Part shown: piece by piece, positions 34,798-44,506 of the stretch
Layout: each line of letters opens with the position of its first letter
Position numbering within the stretch: the stretch's first letter is position 1
Assembly (NCBI RefSeq): GCF_042661025.1
Contig: NZ_JBHSWH010000001.1
Location: 310,001 to 374,000, forward strand
Length of the DNA stretch: 64,000 nucleotides
Source of the DNA: Flexivirga alba
GTDB lineage: Bacteria > Actinomycetota > Actinomycetes > Actinomycetales > Dermatophilaceae
Direction: 5' to 3'
Position numbers and translations under genes: made by a program
Notes under the pieces: model-generated
Seen by the model: the letters and a program-made list of their open reading frames with translations, nothing else
Databases searched by the model: none
What the model was told of the DNA's origin: nothing

Positions 34798-37466
34798 GCC
34801 GACCACCTTCCTCCATTGCGGCCGGCTGCTTGAGCCAACCGCGTTCCGAATCCTGCCCCGACGAGCATCAGCAGCACGATCAACCCCACCGCGGCCGTCG
34901 ATCCCACCTGCCATTGGAACCCGGTCCGCGTCAACGGTTCGTCGGGCGGCGTCGACCACCACAGCATCGTTCGCCCGGTCAGCCAGGCCGCGACCGGCGC
35001 GGTCGCTGCCCCGATCGCACTGCCCACGAACGCCAGCAGCACGAACTCACCCACCGTCGCACGCCGCAACACCGTGTGCGGCACACCACCGGTCCGCAGC
35101 GCCCGCAGATCACGCCGCCGATCACTGCGCGATGCCACTGCCACCAGCACCACGCTGGTGAGCGCGGCGAGCACGGACAGTGCAGAGACCACGATGCTCA
35201 GGTTCATCGCCCATGCGGTTGCCGTCGCGTCATACCCGGCACGCACGCCGTGGATCGTCCGCACGTCGGCGGACGCGAAGCCTGCCTTGTGCAGCGCCGC
35301 ATCCAACCGGGCCAGCTGCTTCGGATCCTGCGTCTTCGAAAACACTTGGTACGACAGGTTGTCCTGCCGGTCCCCCGCCTTGAGCATGGTCGCCAGGTCC
35401 ACGACGATCGTCCGGGCAGGCACGCCCGGGATGTATGGCGCACTGCCGGCCACCCGGAAGTCGCCGTCCACATCAGCCATGGTCGGCCCCGAAACCGTCG
35501 ACCCCACAGCACTTTTCGTGGTCCACGTCCCGACCACGGCATTCGGGGCCGACGCGGAGCCGCCGTTCCCGAGTGCTGCCCATGGCACGGAGTCCGCCAG
35601 GCCGGTGCGGGTGCCGATCCGCTCCATGTCGGCCGGGATCACCCCAACGACGGCATTGCTGATCGGGCTGGATGCGTTGATCTCGACCGACGGAGTGAAG
35701 ACCTGATGATGCGGATCGACGGAGCTCACGGCATTCATCAGCGACTGTCCATTGACGGCGCCGGGACCAACGGTCGCATGCACCAGAGCGGGCGCCCCGA
35801 GATCCGCGGCCGCACGCGCGGCGCGGTTCTCCGCACCCCGCGCGAACACGCTGACGCTGAGCGCGAACAGCGCTGAGGTGATGATCAGAGTGGCCAGTGC
35901 GGTGGCCACTCCGGAGCGCCGTCCCAGCTGAGCCACGGCCAACGCGCCTGCCGGACGCCCGCGCGCCAGCAGCCGCCGCACCAGCCGGGCCGCCACCGGC
36001 GCGAGAAGCGCTGCCACGACCGTCGCGACCAGACCGGCCAGCAGCACCGGCGTCACTTGCACCGGCGCACCGGTCAGGCTCTTGGTCGCCGTGAGCACGA
36101 CACCGACCAGGCAGACCACCGCGACCACGGCAGCCGGCATCGACAGCCGCGCGCCACGCCGGCGCTGCGGACGTGCCCGTAGCAGCGCGCTGATCGACTC
36201 TCGAGCCATCACCAACCAGCACAGGAACCAGACCACCGCGACCAGCACTGCTATCACCGGCAGGACGAGCAGCGCCGTCCAATTCCAAGACGCCCCAACG
36301 TTTCCCGGCAACCACAGATGTCGCACGAGACCGTCCACGACATACGCCAGGCAGAGCCCGGCCAAGGTTCCGACGATGTATGACGGCAGGAACTCCCGCG
36401 CGCCCAGCCGCACCACACCCGCGGTGCCGTTGCCGCGCATCTTGAGCACGGCTGCCTCACCCCGCCGCACGGTCGCGAAGAACGACGTCACTTGCACCAG
36501 CAGGATCAGCAGCACGATCCCGAGTTGCACCAACAGGAACGGCAGGATCTGACCGACCTGGCCCAGGTCGACGTGCGTCGCCGCGTAGACAGCCGACAGC
36601 GACTCGGTGATGGCGACGTTGTCGCCCGCCTTCTGTTGGGTGGGCCGCAGTCCGGCCACCGCTGCCCGCAAGGTGTCCGGGGTCAACATGCCGGCGTCCA
36701 CCGGATAGGACACCGTGTGCGTGATCCCGGGCCACGGCACGATCCCGTTCGGCTCCTCACCCTGTTTCAGGGGCGGCGGGACCATCGGTGGATTCCGGAG
36801 AAAGCTCGCGTCGGCGGTCAGCCAATACTCCGAAGGGCCGGGGATGCCCGGTGGTGCAGGCGGCGGGGTGTAGGCGCCGACTGCGGCACCGCCCCAGAAC
36901 CGATCCGACTGGGGCGCGGTGAAGATGCCCACCACGTTCATCGTCAGGTGCGGCGGGGGCAGCGGGCGGCCTTTGTCGTCGTAAATTTCCTGCGGCGGGT
37001 TTGACGTCACGCGCAGCTGGGCACCGACCTTCAAATGGGACGAGTGCGCGACGGCTGCGGTCGAGACGATGACCTCGTTGCGCGCCGTCGGGCAGCGTCC
37101 GCGCACCAGGTGCACGTGCCGGCACTGACCGTGTGTGGACTGCAGCAGGACCAACTCGCCATCGATCACATCGTTGATCCGGACGCTGGTCGACTCGGTC
37201 GGCGACCCCACCACGGCACGCACCCGCGGATCGACCGCCCGCTCCATCTGCTGCAGCGGGGTGATCGTCTGCCCGCCCGATTGGAGCGACACCTGGCTGC
37301 CGATGACCCTCTGCGCCTGCTCGTGAAAAACCACCAGCGACTGGCTGAATGAGCGAGTCAGCAGCGGGTCGACCGCCGCGGTCGCGACCAGCAGGCACAC
37401 CGTCACGGCGAAGAGAATGGCATGGCCTAAACGGTGGCGCCGGGCAATCGAGGCCAGCTTCGTCAT
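34794..37466 (-). CDS. FtsX/MacB-like ABC permease, copy B
   Basis: An 890-residue permease with a signal-anchor span (about 18-40), a large extracellular domain, then two sets of FtsX-type spans. FtsX blocks include VQVTSFFATVRRGEAAVLKMRGNG in the middle and VVLVAVASRSDRRRDLRALRTGGVPHTVLRR near the end. It is a tandem paralogue of the upstream gene, with many identical segments, so the pair arose by duplication. It overlaps both its neighbours by four bases. Substrate unknown; such systems export peptides or lipids or remodel the envelope. Confidence 0.85.
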   Translation of the reverse strand: MTKLASIARRHRLGHAILFAVTVCLLVATAAVDPLLTRSFSQSLVVFHEQAQRVIGSQVSLQSGGQTITPLQQMERAVDPRVRAVVGSPTESTSVRINDVIDGELVLLQSTHGQCRHVHLVRGRCPTARNEVIVSTAAVAHSSHLKVGAQLRVTSNPPQEIYDDKGRPLPPPHLTMNVVGIFTAPQSDRFWGGAAVGAYTPPPAPPGIPGPSEYWLTADASFLRNPPMVPPPLKQGEEPNGIVPWPGITHTVSYPVDAGMLTPDTLRAAVAGLRPTQQKAGDNVAITESLSAVYAATHVDLGQVGQILPFLLVQLGIVLLILLVQVTSFFATVRRGEAAVLKMRGNGTAGVVRLGAREFLPSYIVGTLAGLCLAYVVDGLVRHLWLPGNVGASWNWTALLVLPVIAVLVAVVWFLCWLVMARESISALLRARPQRRRGARLSMPAAVVAVVCLVGVVLTATKSLTGAPVQVTPVLLAGLVATVVAALLAPVAARLVRRLLARGRPAGALAVAQLGRRSGVATALATLIITSALFALSVSVFARGAENRAARAAADLGAPALVHATVGPGAVNGQSLMNAVSSVDPHHQVFTPSVEINASSPISNAVVGVIPADMERIGTRTGLADSVPWAALGNGGSASAPNAVVGTWTTKSAVGSTVSGPTMADVDGDFRVAGSAPYIPGVPARTIVVDLATMLKAGDRQDNLSYQVFSKTQDPKQLARLDAALHKAGFASADVRTIHGVRAGYDATATAWAMNLSIVVSALSVLAALTSVVLVAVASRSDRRRDLRALRTGGVPHTVLRRATVGEFVLLAFVGSAIGAATAPVAAWLTGRTMLWWSTPPDEPLTRTGFQWQVGSTAAVGLIVLLMLVGAGFGTRLAQAAGRNGGRWSA

Positions 37467-40042
37467 ACGCCAAATCCCTTGCGTTGACTCGACTTCGCCG
37501 CCAGTCGCGTGCCGAATGCGGCCGCGACCAGCACCAGAAGCGCCGCGAGACAAACCGCGGCGGTCGAGCCGGCAGCCCACTGAAAGCCGGTCCGCGTGAC
37601 GGGCATCGCCGGTGGGTCAGACCACCACAACATGCTGCGCCCGGTCAGCCACGCCGCCACCGGCGCGGTCAGCGCCCCGATCACGCTGCCGACCAGTGCG
37701 AGCAGCACGAACTCACCCACCGTCGCGCGTCGCAACACCGCGTGCGGCACCCCACCGGTCCGCAGCGCCCGCAGGTCACGCCGGCGGTCGTCTCTCGACG
37801 CCAGCGCCACCAACACCACGCTGGTCAGGGCTGCGAAGACCGACAGCACAGACACCACGATGCTGAGGTTCATCGCCCAGGCCGTGGCCGTTGCGTCATA
37901 CCCCGCCCTCGTCTTGTCGAGCGTCTGCACGTCGGTGCCACCGAACCCGGCTCGCTGCACGGCAGCCGTGAGCGCTGCGAGTCTCTTGGGGTCTTGCGTC
38001 GACGAAAACACTTGGTAGAACAGGTTGTCCGGCCGGTTACCCGCTTTGAGCATCGTCGGCAGGTCGACCACGATCGTTCGTGCACCGACGCCCGGGATGT
38101 ATGGCGCGGTGCCTGCCACCCTGAACGACCCGTCCACGTCCGCCATCGTGGGCGCAGTCACCGTCGATCCCCTGGCCGATTTCATGGACCACGTCGACAC
38201 CAAAGCGCTTGGCGCAGAAGCGGATCCGCCGCCTTCCAGGGCACTCCACGGAACGGGCTGTTTCAGCCCCGTGCGGACTCCGATGCGCGCCAAGTCCGCG
38301 GGGATTACCCCGAGAGTGCTCAGACCCTGCGGCGACGATGCGTTGATCCCCACGACCGGGCTGAACTGCCGGTGTTGCGGATCCACCGAATGCACTGCCT
38401 GCAGAAGGCTTTCCGGCGTCGTCCGCGCTTCCCCGACCGTCACGTCCACCAACGCCTGGGCTCCTACGTCCGCGGCCGCTCGCGCCTCTCGATTGGCCCC
38501 TCCCCGGGCGACGACGCTGACACTCAAGGTGAGCAGCGCCGAGGTGATGATGAGCGTCGACGCTGCCGTCACGACGCCGGCGCGCCGACCCAACTGCGCG
38601 ACGGCGAGGCCGCCGGCCGCGTTGCGACGGGACAGCAACCGCCGTACCAACCGGGCAGTGAGCGGTGCCAGGAGGACGCCGACGATGATCGCGACCAGGC
38701 CGGCCAGCAGCACCGGCGTCACTTGCACCGGCGCACCGGTCAGATTCCTTGTCGCAGTGAGGATCACGCCGACGAGGCACACCACTCCGAGCACCGCGGC
38801 CGGCATCGACAGTTGCCCGCCGCGACGACGCTGCGGACGCGACCGCAGCAGCGCGCTGATCGACTCGCGAGCCGTCAGCCACCAGCACAACAACCACACC
38901 ATCGCGATGAGCAGCGAGGTGGCGACCGCTACCCACAGCGATGTCCAATTCCACGACGCACCAACGCTTCCGGGCAGCCACACGTGGCGAACGAGACCGT
39001 CCACGACATACGCCAGCCCGACTCCGCCCACCGCACCCACGAGGTATGCCGGGAGGAACTCTCGCGCCCCGAAACGCACGACGCCGGCGGTCCCGTTGCC
39101 GCGCATCTTCAGCACCGCCGCCTCGCCCCGACGCACGGTCGCGCAGAAGCTGGTCACCTGCACCAGGAGGATCAGCAGGACCAGTCCCAACTGCAGCAAC
39201 AGGTAGGGAAGGATCCGACCGACCTGGTGCACGTCGCTCTTGGTCGACGCATAGACCTGGCTGAGACTCTCGAAAACAGTTGAGCTGTTCGACTTCGCCA
39301 TGGCCTGCCCGCCTGCGGCCGTCCTGGCGAGAGTGGCAGGAGTCAGCGCCGATGCCCGGACCGGATAGCTGACCGAGGCCGTCAGGGAAACGGTGCGCTG
39401 GACCGTTTCGACCGTGGCGAGCAGCGTTGCGGCCGAGGTGATTGAGCGCTCGTCGAACGCGGTGATGTCGACGCCGCCCCAGAACGGATCCTTGGCCGAC
39501 ATCGTGTAGACCCCGACGATCTGTCCCTTCAGAGCGCCCTTGATGTCGTCGCCCAGCGTGACCACCGAGCCGAGGTGCAGACCGTTCGACGCCTGTCGCA
39601 GCGTCGCCTCGGAGACGAGCACCTGGCCCAGCGCGGTCGGGCAGTGTCCTTGCAGAAGCTTGACGTGCTCGCACTGACCCTCGCTCGATCGCACGGTCAC
39701 GGGCACCGTCGCCTGGAGCCATTGGGTGGTGCCGAAGCGGCTCACGATCGGGGCGCCGACGACCGCTTTCACCCGCGGGTCCAGGAGCTTCTCCAGTCGC
39801 GGGACCGAGACGCGCTGCTCGAATTCCGCCGGGGTCGTCGCGCCGGCCCCGTTGGCCGTGATCTGGACCTGGCTGCCGATCACACCTTCGGCGTCCGCGT
39901 GGAAACTGACCACCGCATGGCTGAACGATCGGGTCAACAGCGGATCGACGGCTGCGGTGCCGACCAGCAGGCACACCGTCAGCGCGAAGAGAATCGCGTG
40001 ACCGAACCGGTGGCGTCGAGCGATCGCTGCCAGCCGCGTCAT
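37463..40042 (-). CDS. FtsX/MacB-like ABC permease, copy A
   Basis: An 859-residue permease, first gene of the operon, with the same layout as copy B: MTRLAAIARRHRFGHAILFALTVCLLVGTAAVDPLLTRSFS at the N-terminus, a large extracellular domain with cysteines, VTSFCATVRRGEAAVLKMRGNG, and a final DRRRDLRALRTGGVPHAVLRRATVGEFVLLALVGS. The extracellular domains of the two copies differ far more than their membrane parts, which suggests they form a heteromeric channel with distinct ligand faces. ATG 40042 has no strong ribosome site. Confidence 0.85.
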   Translation of the reverse strand: MTRLAAIARRHRFGHAILFALTVCLLVGTAAVDPLLTRSFSHAVVSFHADAEGVIGSQVQITANGAGATTPAEFEQRVSVPRLEKLLDPRVKAVVGAPIVSRFGTTQWLQATVPVTVRSSEGQCEHVKLLQGHCPTALGQVLVSEATLRQASNGLHLGSVVTLGDDIKGALKGQIVGVYTMSAKDPFWGGVDITAFDERSITSAATLLATVETVQRTVSLTASVSYPVRASALTPATLARTAAGGQAMAKSNSSTVFESLSQVYASTKSDVHQVGRILPYLLLQLGLVLLILLVQVTSFCATVRRGEAAVLKMRGNGTAGVVRFGAREFLPAYLVGAVGGVGLAYVVDGLVRHVWLPGSVGASWNWTSLWVAVATSLLIAMVWLLCWWLTARESISALLRSRPQRRRGGQLSMPAAVLGVVCLVGVILTATRNLTGAPVQVTPVLLAGLVAIIVGVLLAPLTARLVRRLLSRRNAAGGLAVAQLGRRAGVVTAASTLIITSALLTLSVSVVARGGANREARAAADVGAQALVDVTVGEARTTPESLLQAVHSVDPQHRQFSPVVGINASSPQGLSTLGVIPADLARIGVRTGLKQPVPWSALEGGGSASAPSALVSTWSMKSARGSTVTAPTMADVDGSFRVAGTAPYIPGVGARTIVVDLPTMLKAGNRPDNLFYQVFSSTQDPKRLAALTAAVQRAGFGGTDVQTLDKTRAGYDATATAWAMNLSIVVSVLSVFAALTSVVLVALASRDDRRRDLRALRTGGVPHAVLRRATVGEFVLLALVGSVIGALTAPVAAWLTGRSMLWWSDPPAMPVTRTGFQWAAGSTAAVCLAALLVLVAAAFGTRLAAKSSQRKGFGV

Positions 40043-40178
40043 GCCGCCATACCCACTGAAAGCCCCTTCAGCCCCTTCGCCGCTGCCCGCGCAACAGCTC
40101 CCAAAACCCCTTCGGCACGCTATCGGCGTGTGCCCGAGCAGTGCGCATAGCTGAGCGATCCGTGCCGAATCGTTATCT

Positions 40179-40200
40179 GGACGAAGACTTGACTAAGTCC
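40179..40200. promoter_or_regulatory. Candidate FurA operator upstream of furA-katG
   Basis: GGAC ... GTCC flanks GACTT-GACT-AAGTC (40186-40199), an imperfect palindrome in an AT-richer stretch just before furA. FurA-type regulators commonly bind an AT-rich palindrome overlapping their own promoter. The match is by position and symmetry, not by an exact consensus. Confidence 0.45.
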
Positions 40201-40223
40201 AAACAATGCACAAGGGTGGCGGC

Positions 40224-40661
40224 ATGCCGGACTTCGAGGACACCTTGCGCGAAGCGGGGCTGCGCGTGACGCGCCCGCGGGTCGCGGTGCTCGAGTCGGT
40301 GCGCGACAACCCGCACGCCGACTCGGCGCTGCTGGCCGAGACCGTCCACGACGCGCTGCCGAGTGTCTCGCGCCAGGCGATCTTCGACTGCCTCAACACC
40401 TTCACCGAGACCGGCCTCGTCCGCCGCATCCGGCCGTCCGGCTCACCCGCGCGTTACGAGCTCAAGCGCAACGACAACCACCACCACCTGGTATGTCGCT
40501 CGTGCGGCATGGTCGTCGACGTCGAGTGCGCCGTCGGCGAGGCACCCTGCCTGCACGCTTCGAACGATCACGGTTTCGTCATCGATGAAGCCGAGGTCAT
40601 CTACTGGGGCTACTGCCCCGATTGCGTTGCTTCCCAACAGATTTCACCCGCGCGGGCCTGA
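40224..40661 (+). CDS. furA: Fur-family peroxide/iron regulator FurA
   Basis: Repressor of about 145 residues, expected to control katG and itself. The winged helix reads GLRVTRPRVAVLESVRDNPHADSALLAETVHDALPSVSRQAIFDCLNTF; the metal-binding core is NDNHHHLVCRSCGMVVDVECAVGEAPC and the C-terminus ends IYWGYCPDC, giving two CxxC pairs. This is close to mycobacterial FurA, which is also next to katG. ATG 40224 has AAGGGTGG just upstream; ATG 40206 would add six residues and might be used on a leaderless message. The gap to katG is 24 bases. Confidence 0.93.
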   Translation: MPDFEDTLREAGLRVTRPRVAVLESVRDNPHADSALLAETVHDALPSVSRQAIFDCLNTFTETGLVRRIRPSGSPARYELKRNDNHHHLVCRSCGMVVDVECAVGEAPCLHASNDHGFVIDEAEVIYWGYCPDCVASQQISPARA

Positions 40662-40685
40662 CACCCGCCGCTACGAAAGGATGTC

Positions 40686-42884
40686 ATGAGCACCACAGAC
40701 GACCAGCCGCTGGCAGAGATCAATGACAGCGGCAGTGACAACGGCAAGTGCCCGGTCATGCACGAGCTCGTGCAGCCGGCGCAGGGCGACGCCAACCAGC
40801 AGTGGTGGCCGCAGCGCCTGAACCTGAAGATCCTGGCCAAGAACCCCGCGGTCGCGAACCCGCTCGGCGAGGACTTCGACTACGCGAGTGCGTTCGAGGC
40901 TCTCGACCTCGCCGAGGTCAAGGCCGACATCATCGGCACTCTCAAGACCTCGCAGGAGTGGTGGCCGGCCGACTTCGACCATTACGGCCCGCTGATCGTC
41001 CGTATGGCGTGGCACGCCGCCGGCACCTACCGGGTTGGCGACGGTCGCGGTGGCGCCGGCACCGGGCAGCAGCGCTTCGCGCCGCTGAGCTCCTGGCCGG
41101 ACAACGTCCTGCTCGACCGTGCCCGCCGCGTGTTGTGGCCGGTCAAGAAGAAGTACGGCAAGTCGCTGTCCTGGGGTGACCTGATGGTCCTCGCCGGCAA
41201 CGCCGCCATGGAGGACATGGGCTTCAAGACCTTCGGCTTCGCCGGCGGCCGCGTCGACGCGTGGGAGCCCGACGACGACATCTACTGGGGCGCCGAGACC
41301 GAGTGGCTGGCTGACAGCCACCGCTACTCCGGCGAGCGCGACCTCGAAAACCCCCTGGCCGCAACGCAAATGGGCCTGATTTACGTCAACCCGGAAGGCC
41401 CGGAAGGCAACCCCGACCCGCTGGCGGCTGCACACGACATCCGCGAGACCTTTGCCCGTATGGCGATGAATGACGAAGAGACCGTCGCGCTGATCGCCGG
41501 TGGTCACACCTTCGGCAAGACGCACGGTGCCGGCGACGCCGAGCAGGTCGGCCCCGAGCCGGAGGCCGCTCCGTTCGAGCAGAACGGCCTGGGCTGGAAG
41601 TCGTCATACAAGAGCGGTAAGGGCAACGACGCCATCGGCTCGGGCCTCGAGGTCACCTGGACCTACCACCCGACCCGCTGGGACAACGAGTTCTTCCACA
41701 TCCTCTACGGCTACGAGTGGGAGCTCTTCAAGTCCGCAGCAGGTGCCAACCAGTGGCGTCCGGTCAACAACGGCGGCGCCGACATGGTCCCGGAGGCACA
41801 GGGCACCGGCCGACGTGAGCCGCGCATGCTCACCACCGACCTCTCACTGCGCTTCGACCCGGAATACGCCAAGGTCTCCAAGAAATTCCTGGAGGACCCG
41901 GAGGCCTTCGCCGACGCCTACGCCCGCGCGTGGTTCAAGCTGACCCACCGCGACATGGGTCCGGTGACCCGCTACCGCGGCGCCGAGGTGCCGACCGAGG
42001 AGCTCATCTGGCAGGACCCGATCCCCGCCACCGAGGCTCCGAGTGCCCAGTCGATCGCTGCAGCCAAGCAGCAGATCACCGACGCCGGCTTCTCGGTCTC
42101 CGAGCTGGTCAAGACCGCGTGGGCCGCTGCGGGTTGCTACCGCAACTCCGACAAGCGTGGTGGCGCCAACGGTGCCCGCCTGCGCCTCGAGCCACAGAAG
42201 AGCTGGGCCGTCAACGACCCGGCAGTCACCGGCCCGGTCGTCGCCAAGCTGGAGCAGATCGCTTCTGCCACAGGCGTTTCCGTCGCGGACGCGATCGTCC
42301 TCGCCGGCAACATCGGTGTGGAGCAGGCCGCAAAGGCTGCCGGCCACGACGTGCAGGTGCCGTTCACCCCGGGCCGCGGTGACGCGACCCAGGAGCAGAC
42401 GGACGTCGACTCGTTCAGCTACCTCGAGCCGAAGATCGACGCGTTCCGCAACTACGTCGAGAACGAGCCGAAGGCGCCGTTCGAGTACCACCTGCTCGAC
42501 CGGGCCAACCTGCTCAACCTGTCGGCCCCGGAGACGACCGCCCTGATCGGCGGCCTGCGAGTGCTCGGCGCCAACACCGGCGACAACAAGGCCGGTGTCT
42601 TCACCGACCGCGAGGGCCAGCTGACGACCGACTTCTTCGTCAACCTGCTGGACATCACGGCCGAGTGGAAGCCCGGCGAGCAGCCGGGCACGTATGCCGG
42701 CAGCGGCCCCGAAGGTCAGACCTGGACCGGCACGCGTGCGGACCTGGCGTTCAGCGCCAACTCCGAGCTGCGCGCTCTCGCCGAGGTCTACGCCTCCGAC
42801 GATGCAGCAGAGAAGTTCGTCAATGACTTCGTCGCCGCGTGGGTGAAGGTCATGGACAACGACCGCTTCGACGTCAGGCGTTGA
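40686..42884 (+). CDS. katG: Catalase-peroxidase KatG
   Basis: Bifunctional heme catalase-peroxidase of 732 residues that detoxifies hydrogen peroxide. Distal heme pocket RMAWHAAGTYR (Trp109, His110), proximal region IAGGHTFGKTHGAG, and Tyr233 in GLIYVNPEGPEGNPDP, which with the distal Trp and a Met forms the covalent adduct needed for catalase activity. Both peroxidase-like halves are present, so the length is normal. Start ATG 40686 follows GAAAGGATG. It is co-transcribed with furA and ends at a strong hairpin. Confidence 0.97.
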   Translation: MSTTDDQPLAEINDSGSDNGKCPVMHELVQPAQGDANQQWWPQRLNLKILAKNPAVANPLGEDFDYASAFEALDLAEVKADIIGTLKTSQEWWPADFDHYGPLIVRMAWHAAGTYRVGDGRGGAGTGQQRFAPLSSWPDNVLLDRARRVLWPVKKKYGKSLSWGDLMVLAGNAAMEDMGFKTFGFAGGRVDAWEPDDDIYWGAETEWLADSHRYSGERDLENPLAATQMGLIYVNPEGPEGNPDPLAAAHDIRETFARMAMNDEETVALIAGGHTFGKTHGAGDAEQVGPEPEAAPFEQNGLGWKSSYKSGKGNDAIGSGLEVTWTYHPTRWDNEFFHILYGYEWELFKSAAGANQWRPVNNGGADMVPEAQGTGRREPRMLTTDLSLRFDPEYAKVSKKFLEDPEAFADAYARAWFKLTHRDMGPVTRYRGAEVPTEELIWQDPIPATEAPSAQSIAAAKQQITDAGFSVSELVKTAWAAAGCYRNSDKRGGANGARLRLEPQKSWAVNDPAVTGPVVAKLEQIASATGVSVADAIVLAGNIGVEQAAKAAGHDVQVPFTPGRGDATQEQTDVDSFSYLEPKIDAFRNYVENEPKAPFEYHLLDRANLLNLSAPETTALIGGLRVLGANTGDNKAGVFTDREGQLTTDFFVNLLDITAEWKPGEQPGTYAGSGPEGQTWTGTRADLAFSANSELRALAEVYASDDAAEKFVNDFVAAWVKVMDNDRFDVRR

Positions 42885-42903
42885 GCTAGTCCGTAAAGAA
42901 CGA

Positions 42904-42937
42904 GGGCCTCCGGCGAGTTGTTCGCCGGGGGCCTTTC
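42904..42937 (+). terminator. Terminator of furA-katG
   Basis: A 12- to 13-pair GC-rich stem (GGGCCTCCGGCGA with TCGCCGGGGGCC) around GTTGT, followed by TTTC. The next bases, GGCCTTTCGTCATACGAAGAGGCC, can form a second overlapping hairpin that would act for the minus-strand small ORF; that hairpin contains the GTATGNC heptamer. Confidence 0.8.
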
Positions 42938-42938
42938 G

Positions 42939-43016
42939 TCATACGAAGAGGCCCTCCTGCTTGGCGTTCAGGTCCGAGCCCGGGGCTGCTTTGACCGGTG
43001 AATCGAACTCACCCAT
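42939..43016 (-). CDS. Putative 25-residue small protein
   Basis: ATG GGT GAG at 43016 preceded by GAGGAG with an eight-base spacer, encoding MGEFDSPVKAAPGSDLNAKQ then EGLFV, and ending directly at the katG terminator region. The strong ribosome site, sensible composition and hairpin at the end suggest a real microprotein, converging with katG. No homologue known to me; it could be chance. Confidence 0.4.
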   Translation of the reverse strand: MGEFDSPVKAAPGSDLNAKQEGLFV

Positions 43017-43110
43017 GGGTTGCACTCCTCGAAGAGGTCGACCGCACTGGCGGGTACTTACTGGGAAGCTACGGTAGATCGGCCGGGGATGTCGGTTACG
43101 CTCTCGCCGC

Positions 43111-44363
43111 ATGTGGCCGTCTCGCAACAAGCTGTCGCTCCTCGCGGTGGCGACAGCGATCGTCACGCTCGCCGGTTGCTCGGGCGGGTCGAACTCGTCG
43201 TCGAATGTCCCGCCGAGCCGCGCGCCCGCGACGACGGCCGCAGGCCGCACGACAACCACGCCGGCCACGAGCCGCCATACACCGACCGGAACGACAACCT
43301 CGGTCGCGCCGCCGACCCGCTCGGCTCCTTCCACGGCGCCGAAACCGGCCGGCTCGGTGACCGTCGCCGTCTCAGGCGACGAGATCCCGCACGCCGCGGT
43401 GCTGGCGGCTGCCCGTCGCGGCTCCGGTTGGGACTTCGACCCGATGTTCGCCCAGGTGGCGCCGACGATCCGCGGCGCCGACGTCGCGATCTGTCAGTTG
43501 GAGACGCCGTTGGGTGCGGGCCTGAGCCACGGCTTCATCATGGGCGCGCCGGCAGCTTTTGCGACCGGCCTACGCCGGGCCGGGTTCGACGGCTGTAGCA
43601 CTGCGAACAACCACACCTTCGACCAGAACCTGGCCGGAGTGCAGGACACGCGCCGCATCATGGCGCAGGTCGGGCTCCGGGCCGCGGGACCAGGACCCGA
43701 CGCCTCACACACCGGGCAGCCGGCGATCTACCGCGCGAACGGCTTCACGATCGCCCAGCTCTCCTACTCCTACACGCTCGACAACACCGTGGGGAACACC
43801 AAGCACGTGCCGGCAGAGGCCCCTGGGCCGCAAGCTCCCTGTATGACGTCATCGGCGTCTCCGGGATCGAGGCGGACGCCCGTGCCGCGCGCGCTCGTGG
43901 TGCGGATCTCGTTCTGGTATCGATGCATTGGGGCGAGGAGCAGGACCAGAAACCGACCTCCGAACAACGTCGTTTCGCAACGGAATTGCTCTCGTCCGGC
44001 GCCGTCGACTACATCATCGGCAACCACCCGCACGTCGTGCAGCCGTGCGAACGCATCGACGGGCGGATGGTCAACTACAGCCTCGGCAACGCGTTGTCGG
44101 ACCAGACGGCGGGCATCGTCGCGTACGGCGGCGCGAAGTCGACCGAAGCTGCGCAGGACGGCATGATCGCGCTCGTGACGTTCCACCGTGATGCCGCTGG
44201 GAAGGTGACGTCCACCGAGAAGTTCCAGCCGACCCGGGTCGACCGGGCGCACGGGTACGTCATACGACCGGTGACCAAGGCGTCCGATCCTGCGTCGTGG
44301 CAACGCACTTCGTCGGTCATCACGTCCGGCGGCAACACCTGTGGAGCGATGCCGCGGTCCTGA
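43111..44363 (+). CDS. CapA-like (PGA_cap) lipoprotein, frameshifted
   Basis: Calcineurin-like CapA/PgsA-family protein of about 417 residues, attached to the outer membrane face by a lipobox LAGC and a long Thr/Ser/Pro linker (residues 25-80). The domain shows SGDEIPH (first metal segment, altered from the usual GDxxx), QLETPL, STANNHTFDQ and, in the second frame, MHWGEEQDQKPTSEQRR and IIGNHPHVVQP. The switch is near 43818, where one C seems missing from GCCCCTGG; restoring it gives AEAPWAASSLYDVIGVSGIEADARAARARGADLVLVSMHW. Probably a sequencing error. The start is the ATG at 43111. The family is linked to capsule or polyglutamate but its role here is unknown. Confidence 0.8.
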
Positions 44364-44377
44364 CCCCGGTCATCCGT

Positions 44378-44441
44378 CTCCCCAGTGTCAGCCCGTGCAC
44401 AGTCTTGACGCGATACCCGGCCATACCTCGACACCGGGGAG
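44378..44441 (+). terminator. Inverted repeat after the CapA-like gene
   Basis: CTCCCCAGTGTC and GACACCGGGGAG form an 12-pair stem with one mismatch around a 40-base loop. It could terminate the CapA transcript or be a regulatory element before the VOC gene. Confidence 0.45.
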
Positions 44442-44506
44442 GCTCGTGAACACCAGGCACGACAAATTCGGTGTCCCTCGCGAGCCGAGCGACACAGAAT
44501 GGCCTG

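Noticed and set aside
34794..40042. Duplicated permease genes as an assembly duplication
   Set aside because: The copies differ in length and strongly in their extracellular parts, so they are true paralogues.
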